Assembly (NCBI RefSeq): GCF_036703385.1
Contig: NZ_DATNPA010000043.1
Location: 1-36,820, forward strand
Direction of reading: 5' to 3'
Source: Allocoleopsis sp036703385
Lineage (GTDB): Bacteria; Cyanobacteriota; Cyanobacteriia; Cyanobacteriales; Coleofasciculaceae
Length of the DNA stretch: 36,820 nt
Shown here: positions 24,001-31,948 of the stretch, in pieces
Numbering within the stretch: the stretch's first letter is position 1
Layout: each line of letters begins with the position of its first letter
Program-made: the position numbers and the translations under genes
The notes under the pieces: generated by a model
The model's input: only the letters and a program-made list of their open reading frames with translations
The model's database searches: none
What the model was told of the DNA's origin: nothing

Positions 24001-26896
24001 GACTTTGAATCAGTTCTAACTCTGCCTGTTTGCGATCGCTGATATCCCGTCCTTCAGGAATCAGCAGCTTCACCTGCCCCGATTCATCAAATATGGGACG
24101 CAGCGAGAAATCAATCGTGGCAACCTGATCGCCCGCACCCAAAACATCCACCTCATAACGCACAAACTCCCCTTCGGCAGCATGAGCGATCGCAGCTTTT
24201 AATTGCTCCTGAGCTTCGGTAGAAATTGTCCACCATCGAGCTTCCCAAAATGGCCTGTTAATCACTTGGGAGCGAGTAATACCAGCAAAATCCAGTGCTG
24301 TCTGGTTGGCTTCTAGGAGGATGCCATTGGGCTGAAGGAGTCCCACAAACTGAAAGGTTTGGTTAAAAATGGCACGAAATCGTTCTTCACTTTCACTCAG
24401 TGCTGTCTCTGCCTGTTTGCGATCGCTGATATCTCGTCCTACTGATTGCAACTCTACTAAGCATCCCTGCTCATCAAATATTGCCCGGTTAATCCATTGT
24501 GTCCAACGAACCTGCCCTTGAACAATTACTCGATTTTCAATCGTTACTACCGGATTTTCTGAGCTGATAGAGTTAAGCAGTTGAGCCACATATTCGCGAT
24601 CTTCTTCAAAAACAACAGGTTCGTAGCGGTTGCCGATGAGTTCCTCTCGCTTCAGGTCAAAATAACGACAGAAGGCTTCGTTGACGAACGTAAAGGTGCC
24701 GTCGGGTAGTAAGCGAGTAATCAGTTCTGTCTGATCTTCAAGAATGGCAAGATAACGTGCCTCGCTCCGCTGCAACGCTTCTTCTATCTGTTTGCGCTCG
24801 GTAATGTCTTCTGCCACTCCGATAAAGCGCAGGGGTTGTCCTGTCTCGTCACGCACTACGGAGATATAAGCAACAATCCATCGCTCTTGACCGTCAGGTC
24901 GAATAATCCGATATTCCCGCTTGACCGGATTACCGCGAAACTGTTCTGTGAGGGACTTGTGAACCAAGTGGCGATCATCTGGATGCAATGCCTCCAACCA
25001 CGATTGCGGGTCTTGGTACAGGCTTGGACAGGTACGTCCCCAAATCTTTTCATACGCTGGACTAACGTACAGAAACTGACCTGAACTGGCAGATCGCACA
25101 AAAAAGACTTGACTGATCGTTTCGGCAATTTCCCGAAAGTGGTCTTCACTTTCTTGTAGAGCCTGTTCTACCTGTTTGTGTTCCGTGATGTCACGCTTAA
25201 TGGCAGCCGCCCCTACAATCGTACCAGCCTTATCTTTGATGGGAGAAACCGTGGTGCAGATATTAATTTGCTGACCGTCTTTGCGCACACGTACCGTTTC
25301 GTATTGCTTGATGCTCTCTCCCTGCCGGATTTTTTGTAAGATATGCACCTCTTCATCTCGGCGATTGCATGGGATCAGAATGAAAATCGGACGACCTATG
25401 ATTTCTTCAGCCCTGTAGCCGAATATTCTTTGTGCACCTGTATTCCAACTGAGAATAATTCCATCCAAAGACTTACTGATGATTGCATCATCCGAGGATT
25501 CCACAATTACCGCTAATTTGCTCAATTCCTCCTCTGCCTGCTTGTGTTCCGTGATATCGCGCAAAAAAGCGGTGAATACGATTTCGTCACCCATGTGCAG
25601 CTTAGAAATGGAGGCTTCAGCGGGAAACTCGCTCCCATCTTTACGGCGACCAAAAATCTCTCTACGCTCTCCCATGCGCCGTGATTTGTTAGCCGACTCA
25701 CTGAATTGACTGATGTGTTGGCGGTGGGCGGCTACAAACCGATTGGGCAAGAGCAAATCCAGGGGTTGACCGAGTACCTCACTCGCTGTGTAGCCAAAGA
25801 CCTGTTCAGCTCCCTGATTAAACAGAGTAATGCATTGGTGGGCATCGACCGAAATAATCGCATCACTAGCAATTTCCAAAATTCCGGCAAAGCGAGCCTG
25901 AGAAACTTGTAAGGCTTCCTCTACTTGCGATCGTGTACGGAGTTCCTGCTCTAACAGAATATTTGCCTGTTGGAAGGATAGTTCTGTCTGGTTACGCTGG
26001 GAGTCAAGTCGGTCGAAGATGTGGGCATTCCAACCCACCAACCCTGAGAACAGGAGGATATCGGATGTACTCGCTAAAGCTGTTTTTACCTGTTCGCTGT
26101 AGAGATGCCAGTGATAACCCATCTCACATAACCCTCCTACTACAGGCGGCAGGGAAATTGCCCAGGGTAGCAGTCGTCGCGCCATTAGGCTGCCTGCGCT
26201 GTCGCTACTCACCAGTGCCATGATTCCCCGATCAGGACGGGCACAGAGAATTCCACTACTTAGCAGCAAAAAGGCGATCGCTGTATGAACAGCCATCCCG
26301 GTATAGGAACCAGCCGTATAAAAGTAGACACTGCCGTAGACATATCGAAATACCCCAATGAAACCAATGAGCCCTGCTCCAATTGCCATACTTTGTGCTA
26401 CAAGATAGCTCGCATGACTCCTACTTAATAGCAGTAGAGCTAACCCCTCCAAAAAAAAAGCCAGCGCTGTGTTAGGAGCCATTCGTCCCGGCACTGCTGT
26501 ACTCCCAATCGGTTCTGGTTGTTGAATCAGTAGTTCATCAATTCCCAGATTGATATTAGAAGCGTACTGAATCAGGGTTAATAAGGAGATGAGGACAATT
26601 AAAAAGGCAAAAGTGAAACTTAGGAATTGAATTTTGCTCTTTCCTTTTTCCTTCTTTCTTATGAATGCCCAATGCCACAGCCATAATGATAATCCGCCGA
26701 GCAGCAAACAAAGGGCTGTGTTGACCTTCATCGTAGGCAGTTGAGGCAGGATGCTTTTGAGTACTGCAATATCCAATACCCAACTCCAAATAACAACAAA
26801 ACCAACCAGAGCGACTGCAAGGCTGAGTTTTTTAGATAAAAATTGGAGCTGGGTAGTTCCAGGAGAGTAATTTGGGTTTTCTGACCGTTCTGACAT
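21035..26896 (-). CDS. Membrane hybrid histidine kinase with nine PAS domains and a receiver
   Basis: A very large sensor of 1953 residues from the ATG at 26896 (a TTG five codons earlier directly abuts GGAGG and is the alternative). The first 300 residues hold about seven hydrophobic segments, a MASE-like membrane sensor region. Nine successive PAS/PAC units follow, each ending in a D-I-[ST]-[DE]-[RH]-K-type linker helix (for example RDITEHKQAEEEL), covering about 320-1460. Then come HisKA with H1487 (NMSHELRTPLNIILGF), HATPase (NLLGNAIKFTQ, DTGVGIAPTE, GTGLGLTISR), a receiver with phospho-acceptor D1787 (WMDIAMPVMDGYEA), and a 100-residue helical tail without an obvious HPt histidine. It autophosphorylates and passes the phosphate to its own receiver, then needs an HPt partner. 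It is the last gene of a five-gene signalling cluster on this strand. Confidence 0.92.
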   Translation of the reverse strand: MSERSENPNYSPGTTQLQFLSKKLSLAVALVGFVVIWSWVLDIAVLKSILPQLPTMKVNTALCLLLGGLSLWLWHWAFIRKKEKGKSKIQFLSFTFAFLIVLISLLTLIQYASNINLGIDELLIQQPEPIGSTAVPGRMAPNTALAFFLEGLALLLLSRSHASYLVAQSMAIGAGLIGFIGVFRYVYGSVYFYTAGSYTGMAVHTAIAFLLLSSGILCARPDRGIMALVSSDSAGSLMARRLLPWAISLPPVVGGLCEMGYHWHLYSEQVKTALASTSDILLFSGLVGWNAHIFDRLDSQRNQTELSFQQANILLEQELRTRSQVEEALQVSQARFAGILEIASDAIISVDAHQCITLFNQGAEQVFGYTASEVLGQPLDLLLPNRFVAAHRQHISQFSESANKSRRMGERREIFGRRKDGSEFPAEASISKLHMGDEIVFTAFLRDITEHKQAEEELSKLAVIVESSDDAIISKSLDGIILSWNTGAQRIFGYRAEEIIGRPIFILIPCNRRDEEVHILQKIRQGESIKQYETVRVRKDGQQINICTTVSPIKDKAGTIVGAAAIKRDITEHKQVEQALQESEDHFREIAETISQVFFVRSASSGQFLYVSPAYEKIWGRTCPSLYQDPQSWLEALHPDDRHLVHKSLTEQFRGNPVKREYRIIRPDGQERWIVAYISVVRDETGQPLRFIGVAEDITERKQIEEALQRSEARYLAILEDQTELITRLLPDGTFTFVNEAFCRYFDLKREELIGNRYEPVVFEEDREYVAQLLNSISSENPVVTIENRVIVQGQVRWTQWINRAIFDEQGCLVELQSVGRDISDRKQAETALSESEERFRAIFNQTFQFVGLLQPNGILLEANQTALDFAGITRSQVINRPFWEARWWTISTEAQEQLKAAIAHAAEGEFVRYEVDVLGAGDQVATIDFSLRPIFDESGQVKLLIPEGRDISDRKQAELELIQSRDLREAIFNESTDAIFLVDAETRITLDCNRRAVELFEASSQDGLIGIEGNILQKRQFTPEELAAIVQEIEMQGFWSREIEYVTKRGKTFWGNLATKRIAVAGKQMRLVRITDISDRKATQEALAQSERLFRILAEISPVGIYRSDASGQTIYANERACQLVGVSLEDVLGLRWSYYIHPEDRERIFQVWQDAVTHQRPWQGEYRLVHPSGKVTWVLSQADIEQENTGSVIGYVGTLTDISDRKLAEEQLRKSEAALIQAQRVAHVGSWELDVGTKKLTWSEELFHIFGFDPNTSEPSYAEHFQYIHPDDRPCLEQYFDRAITNGTPYETDVRIWRTDGSIRYLEARGEVVRDPQGRVVRLFGTALDISDRKLAEEALRRYERVVSATTDSMCLLDCNYTYQLVNQAYLTLHGKQSEEILGHTVGEVLGAERFETLLKPRLEPCLAGEVVNYQMWFEYPKIGRQFIGITYAPYFEVNNTISGIVVSIRNLTDLKQVEIELQKAKEAAEVANQAKSIFLANMSHELRTPLNIILGFTQVMSRDSSLTLEQRENVDIISRSGNHLLSLINDILDLSKIEAGCITLDESSFDLIAQLRSLQDMFRQKSKAKGLQLNLEIAPEVPQFVTADPNKLRQILINLLGNAIKFTQKGSVTLSVASRLSRKKPSNPLTPFSHLLFEVSDTGVGIAPTEVDTIFDAFVQTQVGKTSPEGTGLGLTISRKFVRLMGGDITASSTLGQGSTFRFEIPVSLALGSDVQPAQIQREVIGLAPDQPSYRILVVDDQPENRQLLVKLLVQLGLEVQEAKNGEEAVALWQQWQPHLIWMDIAMPVMDGYEATQQIRSNVEGQTPVIIALTAHASRSDRTLALAAGCNDFVSKPFQEETLFAKMAEYLGLRYLYAQNNLPLATSHHNGEQAEPQVLTAEGLSVMPTAWIDQLYQAAQLCDDEEIFHLIEQIPSEHSSLIAGLSRLAHDFQFEAILQLAQSNSNPTNI

Positions 26897-26985
26897 ATTC
26901 AGTCGGTTCAAACCTCCATCAAATTTAAACTTTCGCTAACAAAGGTATTTAATACTACTATTTAACAGTGTAAGATTAGCCTCGA

Positions 26986-27008
26986 AAAATAAGGAACTTA
27001 TAAAGATG
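26986..27008. repeat. 23-base repeat, copy 1 (after the 137-aa response regulator)
   Basis: AAAATAAGGAACTTATAAAG followed by ATG matches 27618-27640 at 22 of 23 positions. Each copy lies about 35-64 bases beyond the 3' end of a stand-alone receiver gene, in the same orientation, which suggests that gene plus flank was duplicated. Confidence 0.65.
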
Positions 27009-27049
27009 AAATCAGTCTTGGAAAAACTTAACAGTTCAAGAGCTTTCTA

Positions 27050-27463
27050 TTAGTTTGTTTCTTCTAGAGACCAACCGAGAGCCTTGGCTATCTCGTTAGT
27101 GAGTGAGATGGGGTTGAAAGGCTTAGTGATCGCTCCGACTACACCAAAGGATTGGAGCTGCTTCAGCGTGAACCAACGCCCTCTCGGCGTCAACAACACA
27201 ATGGGAATAGAGTGTGTAGTCGGATTGGCTTTTAGCTGCTCAAGAAACGCCAAGCCTTCCATGCCTGGTATAGAAATATCTACAACAATGGCATCCGGTT
27301 TCACGGCGACTAACCGATTCCAGTCTTCCCCAACCGAGGCCGCTGACAGTACATCCCAACCTCCCAGATCTTTTAAACAGGCTTCTACCACTTCCCGGAC
27401 ATTGGCTTCGTTATCAACCAACAAAACCAGTTTAGTGGTCATTGCTACTTGAAGCGTATTCAT
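27050..27463 (-). CDS. Stand-alone receiver-domain response regulator (137 aa)
   Basis: A single receiver domain with no output domain: acidic residue D17 followed by N18 (LLVDNEANV; most receivers have two acids here), phospho-acceptor D62 (IVVDISIPGMEG), the conserved threonine in VLLTPRG and lysine in ITKPFN. The replacement of the second acid by N may weaken Mg2+ binding. The ATG at 27463 has GGGAG about ten bases upstream; ATG at 27442 is possible. It is clearly a paralogue of the next receiver protein (REVVEACLKDLGGW against RELVQACLEDLGGW), arranged head to tail. It could shuttle phosphate between kinases and HPt domains of the cluster, like CheY/Spo0F-type proteins. Confidence 0.88.
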   Translation of the reverse strand: MNTLQVAMTTKLVLLVDNEANVREVVEACLKDLGGWDVLSAASVGEDWNRLVAVKPDAIVVDISIPGMEGLAFLEQLKANPTTHSIPIVLLTPRGRWFTLKQLQSFGVVGAITKPFNPISLTNEIAKALGWSLEETN

Positions 27464-27554
27464 CTCACTTAGCTCCCTTTCACTGGCTTTTGCACAGATA
27501 TCAATAGGCTCAAGTCATAAGATATTGAGTCTGTAATTATTAATAAACTCTCAG

Positions 27555-27594
27555 GCCGCCTAAGCCATTCCGTTAGGAATGACGCTAAGGCGGC
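27555..27594 (-). promoter_or_regulatory. Two-tier hairpin between the paired receiver genes
   Basis: An outer stem GCCGCCT/AGGCGGC (27555-27561, 27588-27594) encloses an inner stem CATTCC/GGAATG (27566-27571, 27576-27581) with a GTTA loop. It lies in the 200-base spacer between two co-directional genes. There is no T run after it, so an RNA processing, attenuation or stability element, or a dispersed repeat, is more likely than a terminator. Confidence 0.4.
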
Positions 27595-27617
27595 TTTAGC
27601 CTTGATAGTATAGGGAG

Positions 27618-27640
27618 AAAATAAGGAAGTTATAAAGATG
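27618..27640. repeat. 23-base repeat, copy 2 (after the 126-aa response regulator)
   Basis: Matches 26986-27008 at 22 of 23 bases (AAGGAAGT here, AAGGAACT there). Located 35 bases after the stop of the 126-residue receiver gene on the minus strand. Confidence 0.65.
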
Positions 27641-27674
27641 TCAAAATTTGACACAATAAATGAGGCGTAGATGC

Positions 27675-28055
27675 CTAAAGGCTCCAGCCTAAAATTTCAG
27701 CTAGCTGCGGGCAAAGGGTCACAGGGTTAAAAGGCTTAGGAATGACCCCAGCTACGCCCATCTGAGTAAATCGGGCACGATCATCCGGTAGTACTTTGGC
27801 AGTGAGTAAGATAACCGGAATGGATTGGGTCACAGGATTGTCCTGAAGCATTTGAAAGCAAGCAATACCGTTCATGTCGGGCATGGATACATCCAGAAGG
27901 ATGGCATCGAAGAGTCCAGCATTTGCCTTGAGCAACCCTTCAGTACCCGATCTGGCTGTCATTGCTTCCCAGCCTCCTAAATCTTCTAGGCAAGCTTGAA
28001 CCAGTTCACGGATACTCTCTTCATCATCAATAACAAGAATTCGTTTAGCTGTCAT
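27675..28055 (-). CDS. Stand-alone receiver-domain response regulator (126 aa)
   Basis: A canonical receiver domain without output domain: acidic pair D10/D11 (ILVIDDEES), phospho-acceptor D55 (LLDVSMPDMNG), threonine in ILLTAKV and lysine in IPKPFN. It should accept and donate phosphate in a relay. It is 84 bases after the REC-PAS-kinase gene and 212 bases before its paralogue, all in one direction. No strong ribosome binding site is seen before the ATG at 28055, which may mean translation is low. Unlike its paralogue, it keeps both acidic residues. Confidence 0.9.
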   Translation of the reverse strand: MTAKRILVIDDEESIRELVQACLEDLGGWEAMTARSGTEGLLKANAGLFDAILLDVSMPDMNGIACFQMLQDNPVTQSIPVILLTAKVLPDDRARFTQMGVAGVIPKPFNPVTLCPQLAEILGWSL

Positions 28056-28138
28056 CAGAAGTTTGAAATTGAATTGATCCAGTTAGTTGGTGTAGGCACT
28101 CTAGTTCCCCGAAATCTAGGTCGGGTGTTCTGCCGGGA

Positions 28139-29677
28139 CTATGAAGTCTGGGGCACTGGCAATGTGAAGTAAAAAGTACTGCCTTCACCGAGAGTGCTTT
28201 CAGCCCAGAGTTGCCCCCCGTGCTGCTGTACGATACTGCGACAGATGGCCAGACCTAATCCGGTACCTCCTTTGTGGCGTGAATCTGAAGCATCAACTTG
28301 CTGGAAGCGCCCAAAGATGGTCTCTAGTTTATCAGCTGGAATACCCCGTCCCTGGTCGTTGACCTGAAACAGGATGTGATCACAGTGGGGTTGAGCTGTT
28401 ACGGTGATAGTGGAATTAGGGGGAGAGAACTTGAGCGCGTTACTCAATAGATTCGTGAGGGTCTGAATAATCGCGTCAGGTGCAGCCCAAATTTGAGCCG
28501 ATACAGGAACAAGTCTGAGGGTAATGGGTGCCTGATCTGCGATCGCCTGTACTGTCTGCACAGCCTGCTGCATTAACTCAGCGGTATCACAGACTTTCTT
28601 CTCCAGAGCCACTTTACCTGAATCCAGACGTTCCAAGTCAAGGATGTCATTCACCAAACGGACTAAGCGTTCGCTATCTGTCAAGGCAATTTCCAGCATA
28701 CGTCGCGCCTTCTCCGGTTTGCTGTCATAAATTCCGGTTGCCAGTAAACCCAAAGAACCCCGAATGGCTGTGAGTGGGGTTCGTAGTTCATGGCTAACAA
28801 TCGAGATAAACTCATTCTTGATCTGGTCAATTGCTCGCCGTTCTGTAATGTCCTGGACTTGAGCCACGTAGTATAAGGGTTTCCCTTGGGTATCTCTAAC
28901 TAATGAAATACTCAAAAACACCCAGATAATACGCCCTAGTTTGCAGCAGTAGCGCAACTCCGTTTGGCAACGCTGGGTTTCGTTCCCTAGGAGCTGCTGT
29001 AGGCAGTTTTGATGCTGATCGATATCATCTGGATAAATCAAGTCACTAGACGAGGTGGTTAGCAATTCCGACTCGGAGTAGCCAAGCATGTCGCACAGTG
29101 CGCAGTTGACTTTCAACCAGTGCAGGTCTAATCCGATTAATAGCATTCCCGTTGAAGCATAGTCGAAGGCGCTGCGGAAACGCTCTTCACTCTCCCGTAG
29201 TGCCTCTCCAGCTTGACGGAGAGCCGCTTCTGAGCGTTGACGTTCCTGCATTTCCCGCTGGAGTTGGTGGTTCTGCTCAATGAGTTGCTGTTGTTGCTGT
29301 CGTATGGTGAGTTGATGCCTGACTCGCAGCAACACTTCCTCAGCTTGGAAGGGTTTGGTGATGTAGTCAGCTCCCCCAACATCAAAGGCTTTCGCCTTGT
29401 CAGCCACCTCGTCTAGGGCACTCAAGAAGATAACTGGAATCTCGTGTGTTTCTACTGCTACCTTGAGAGCTGAGCAGACTTCATAGCCATTCATTTGTGG
29501 CATTCGGATGTCGAGCAAGATCAGGTCAGGGGGTTGGGAGCGAACTGTCTCTAAAGCCATCTCCCCACTGACGGCTTTTCTCACCTTATAGCCTTGTCCG
29601 CTCAGGATGGCAGCGAGAGTACGGATATTATCGGGTTGGTCATCGACTATGAGAATATTGCTGTTGGTGTCCGTCAC
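28139..29677 (-). CDS. Cytoplasmic REC-PAS-histidine kinase
   Basis: The 512-residue protein starts at a GTG. Order: receiver (1-122) with acidic pair D12/D13 and phospho-acceptor D56 (LILLDIRMPQMNGYE); coiled-coil linker rich in Gln and Glu (123-165); one PAS/PAC unit (165-280) ending VQDITERR; HisKA with H296 (IVSHELRTPLTAIRG); HATPase (about 395-510) with NLLSNALKFSP, NDQGRGIPADK and GGTGLGLAICRS. No membrane helix, so it is soluble. An N-terminal receiver means its kinase activity is probably set by phosphate from another kinase. It follows the multi-receiver regulator gene by 92 bases and is likely co-transcribed with it. Confidence 0.92.
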   Translation of the reverse strand: MTDTNSNILIVDDQPDNIRTLAAILSGQGYKVRKAVSGEMALETVRSQPPDLILLDIRMPQMNGYEVCSALKVAVETHEIPVIFLSALDEVADKAKAFDVGGADYITKPFQAEEVLLRVRHQLTIRQQQQQLIEQNHQLQREMQERQRSEAALRQAGEALRESEERFRSAFDYASTGMLLIGLDLHWLKVNCALCDMLGYSESELLTTSSSDLIYPDDIDQHQNCLQQLLGNETQRCQTELRYCCKLGRIIWVFLSISLVRDTQGKPLYYVAQVQDITERRAIDQIKNEFISIVSHELRTPLTAIRGSLGLLATGIYDSKPEKARRMLEIALTDSERLVRLVNDILDLERLDSGKVALEKKVCDTAELMQQAVQTVQAIADQAPITLRLVPVSAQIWAAPDAIIQTLTNLLSNALKFSPPNSTITVTAQPHCDHILFQVNDQGRGIPADKLETIFGRFQQVDASDSRHKGGTGLGLAICRSIVQQHGGQLWAESTLGEGSTFYFTLPVPQTS

Positions 29678-29769
29678 GATGTTTTCTCGATCGCCCTAAT
29701 TTCAGCTGAAGTACGAAGTATTGAGTCCGGCACCAATAGCTACACCCAACGAACTTCATCCTTGAGCCT

Positions 29770-31659
29770 TTATAGTCGCTTCCCCATTTTCTGTTGAATA
29801 TCGTCTAGCTGCTGTCGGAAACGGACTCGCTCAAGACGGCTAATCACTCGCGTAACTAACTCCGGCCCCACAACTGGCTTACCAATAAAGTCATCGGCTC
29901 CTGCCGCAAACACTTGTTGCAGTGACTCCGCATCTGTGTGAGCGGTCACCACTAGTATAGGCAAGTCTCCCCACTGCGGGTCTAGTCGCACCACTTGACA
30001 CAGGTCAATCCCACTAAAGGTAGGCATTTCTAAGTCCAATATCAGCAGATTGGGCTCTGTGGCGGTCAGCACGTCCCAGAACTGCTGAGGATTTTCTAGA
30101 CTGGTGACTTGGAATCCCCAAGGTTGCAGTAGACTGCTCAGGGTGGTTAGGGCTACTGGATCGTCATCCACTACCATAACCTTGGCGTGTGCTGTCTGAG
30201 TTGGCGAGAGGACTTGAGCGATCGCCCTAAAAACTTGCTTAGGTTCTACAGGTTTGTGTAAGAATCCACGTCCCCCCAAGCGGGACACTGCCACCCGCTC
30301 CGCCAGATTGTCTCGCCCGGTAAAGACTAGAACAGGGAGTGTAGGGAATTGCTCTGTCAGTTCTCGCAACAGCGTCAGTCCATCCTGCGATCGCTTAGAA
30401 AATGTTAGGTCTAGCACAACTACATCAGGAGGGGTTTGGGCAATCGCTTGTTTGGCGGTCGTCAAATTAGTGGCGATCGCCATTTCCACTCCGCAAGCAA
30501 CGGCTTCTGCTTTTAACCGCTCCGCTAGGGCGATATCATCATCAATGAGCAGCGCTCGGATGATTTTTTGAGCCACAGGGATGAGTTGGGCGGTGGGAGC
30601 AACAGGAGGCTTGGTCAATTCTTGCCCCAGGGCACTCACGAGTTGCTTGAATTGTGATGCCTCTTCCTCCCCTAAAGTATTCTTACCCATCAGTAGGTGT
30701 TCAATCTGCCGTGCTAGCTTTGAGCCTTCTGGGTAGCCAAAGGTTCCCAGTGAGCCGGCCAGTTTGTGAGCATCCTGTCTGGCAGTTTGTCGCAGGTCAT
30801 CACTCAAATCGCCTGATAGTAACTCACTCGTTGTTCGCTCTAGTCCAGCAACCCGCTGTGCAAAGGTAGGTCTGAATCGCTCCAACACCTTGTTGACTGA
30901 ATCTAGTTCCTTCGATGGAGAATGGGTCTGTGATGCTTTAATGGATGCTGTCGTCGAATTAGCGAAAGTAGGTTGACTCGGTTTAGGCAGAGCTTTGAGT
31001 CGGTAGCCTAAGCCATAAACCGTCTCGATGATTTCTTCCGTGGCTCCAGAAGCCCTCAGTTTCTGCCGCAAATCCTTAATGTGTACCGTAACCGCATTTT
31101 CAGTGGGTGAGTCATCCAAAGACCAGAGGGAATCGATAATAGCACTCCGACTAAAGATTCGTTGCGGATTTCGCAGGAAAAGCTGTAGCAGGCTGTACTC
31201 TTTGGGAGTGAGGGAGAGTGGCTGCTCTCTAAAAGTGACCTCAACTAAAACCGGATTCACTCGCAGCTCTCCCCAAGTCAGCACTGAAGTGACAGGTGTA
31301 TTTCCCCGACGCAGCAACGCACGAATCCGCGCCATTAACTCCTTATTGTTGTAGGGCTTGATCACATAGTCATCGGCTCCAGCATCTAAGCCTCTAACGA
31401 TATCGGCGTTTGAGTCTTTTGCTGTTAGTAAGAGAATCGGTTTTTGATATCCCTGTAAACGGAGCTTGCGGCAGAGGCTGATGCCGTCGAGCTTGGGTAT
31501 GAGAAAATCCAGAAGGATCAAGTCATAGTCAAAAGATGTGGCTAGTTCCAGGCCTATTTGACCATCGGTCGCTAGGTTAACTGTATAGTGATGCTCATTC
31601 AGCGCTCTCTCCAACGCCCAAGCTGTTGGCTCATCATCCTCTACGAGCAAAATTTTCAT
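29770..31659 (-). CDS. Multi-domain regulator: REC-wHTH-HPt-REC-REC
   Basis: The 629-residue protein has five modules: receiver 1 (1-115, phospho-acceptor D51, LLDFLIPKLDG); an OmpR-type winged helix (125-223, LTPKEYSLLQLF, VHIKDLRQKL, ETVYGLGYRL); an HPt domain (about 255-345) with H298 in DAHKLAGSLGTFG; receiver 2 (366-485, D417, VVLDLTFSKRSQDG); and receiver 3 (492-612, D542, LILDLEMPTFSG). All phospho-acceptor residues are present. It can bind DNA, relay phosphate through its HPt, and receive it at three sites, so it is the natural hub of the cluster. ATG at 31659. It is the first gene of the minus-strand set; an AT-rich region with tandem repeats lies upstream. Confidence 0.92.
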   Translation of the reverse strand: MKILLVEDDEPTAWALERALNEHHYTVNLATDGQIGLELATSFDYDLILLDFLIPKLDGISLCRKLRLQGYQKPILLLTAKDSNADIVRGLDAGADDYVIKPYNNKELMARIRALLRRGNTPVTSVLTWGELRVNPVLVEVTFREQPLSLTPKEYSLLQLFLRNPQRIFSRSAIIDSLWSLDDSPTENAVTVHIKDLRQKLRASGATEEIIETVYGLGYRLKALPKPSQPTFANSTTASIKASQTHSPSKELDSVNKVLERFRPTFAQRVAGLERTTSELLSGDLSDDLRQTARQDAHKLAGSLGTFGYPEGSKLARQIEHLLMGKNTLGEEEASQFKQLVSALGQELTKPPVAPTAQLIPVAQKIIRALLIDDDIALAERLKAEAVACGVEMAIATNLTTAKQAIAQTPPDVVVLDLTFSKRSQDGLTLLRELTEQFPTLPVLVFTGRDNLAERVAVSRLGGRGFLHKPVEPKQVFRAIAQVLSPTQTAHAKVMVVDDDPVALTTLSSLLQPWGFQVTSLENPQQFWDVLTATEPNLLILDLEMPTFSGIDLCQVVRLDPQWGDLPILVVTAHTDAESLQQVFAAGADDFIGKPVVGPELVTRVISRLERVRFRQQLDDIQQKMGKRL

Positions 31660-31773
31660 CGGAGTCGCTTCTTTACTGGGTATCCGCTATTTCATTGCTA
31701 TATCTACAGTATGCATCCCACGACTTATGCAACGGCAAGCTGCGATCGCTTGAACGATCAAGTATGACCAAAT

Positions 31774-31805
31774 AATTCGTAATTCGTAATTCGTAATTCG
31801 TAATT
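31774..31805. repeat. Heptamer tandem repeat (AATTCGT, four copies plus AATT)
   Basis: Four exact head-to-tail AATTCGT units followed by a partial unit. Short tandem heptamers are a known class of cyanobacterial intergenic repeat (STRR). The copy number is likely to vary between strains. Confidence 0.8.
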
Positions 31806-31925
31806 GAAGGTCACAAGCCCCTAAATTCATTTATGAGAAATAACAAGGGGTAGCTCCTTGTTCTAAGCCCCCGGCTTTATCGCCCTTCTCGATTGGATGC
31901 GGTACACTCTGACCTCTCTGGAAAA

Positions 31926-31948
31926 CCTCTCTCCTTTTAGGAGAGAGG
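31926..31948 (-). terminator. CCTCTCTCC hairpin, possible terminator of the GDSL hydrolase gene
   Basis: CCTCTCTCC (31926-31934) and GGAGAGAGG (31940-31948) form a 9-bp stem with a 5-base loop. On the minus strand it is followed by TTTTCC. It lies about 200 bases after the stop at 32154. The same hairpin is a widespread cyanobacterial repeat, so a terminator role is only possible. Confidence 0.35.

Noticed and set aside
21371..26223. Numerous plus-strand open frames of 60-100 codons across the nine-PAS kinase
   Set aside because: They are antisense to a continuous, motif-complete 1953-residue protein, lack ribosome binding sites and have no recognisable motifs.
31774..31805. CRISPR-like array
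   Set aside because: Units are 7 bases long, directly abutting, with no spacers; it is a simple tandem repeat.
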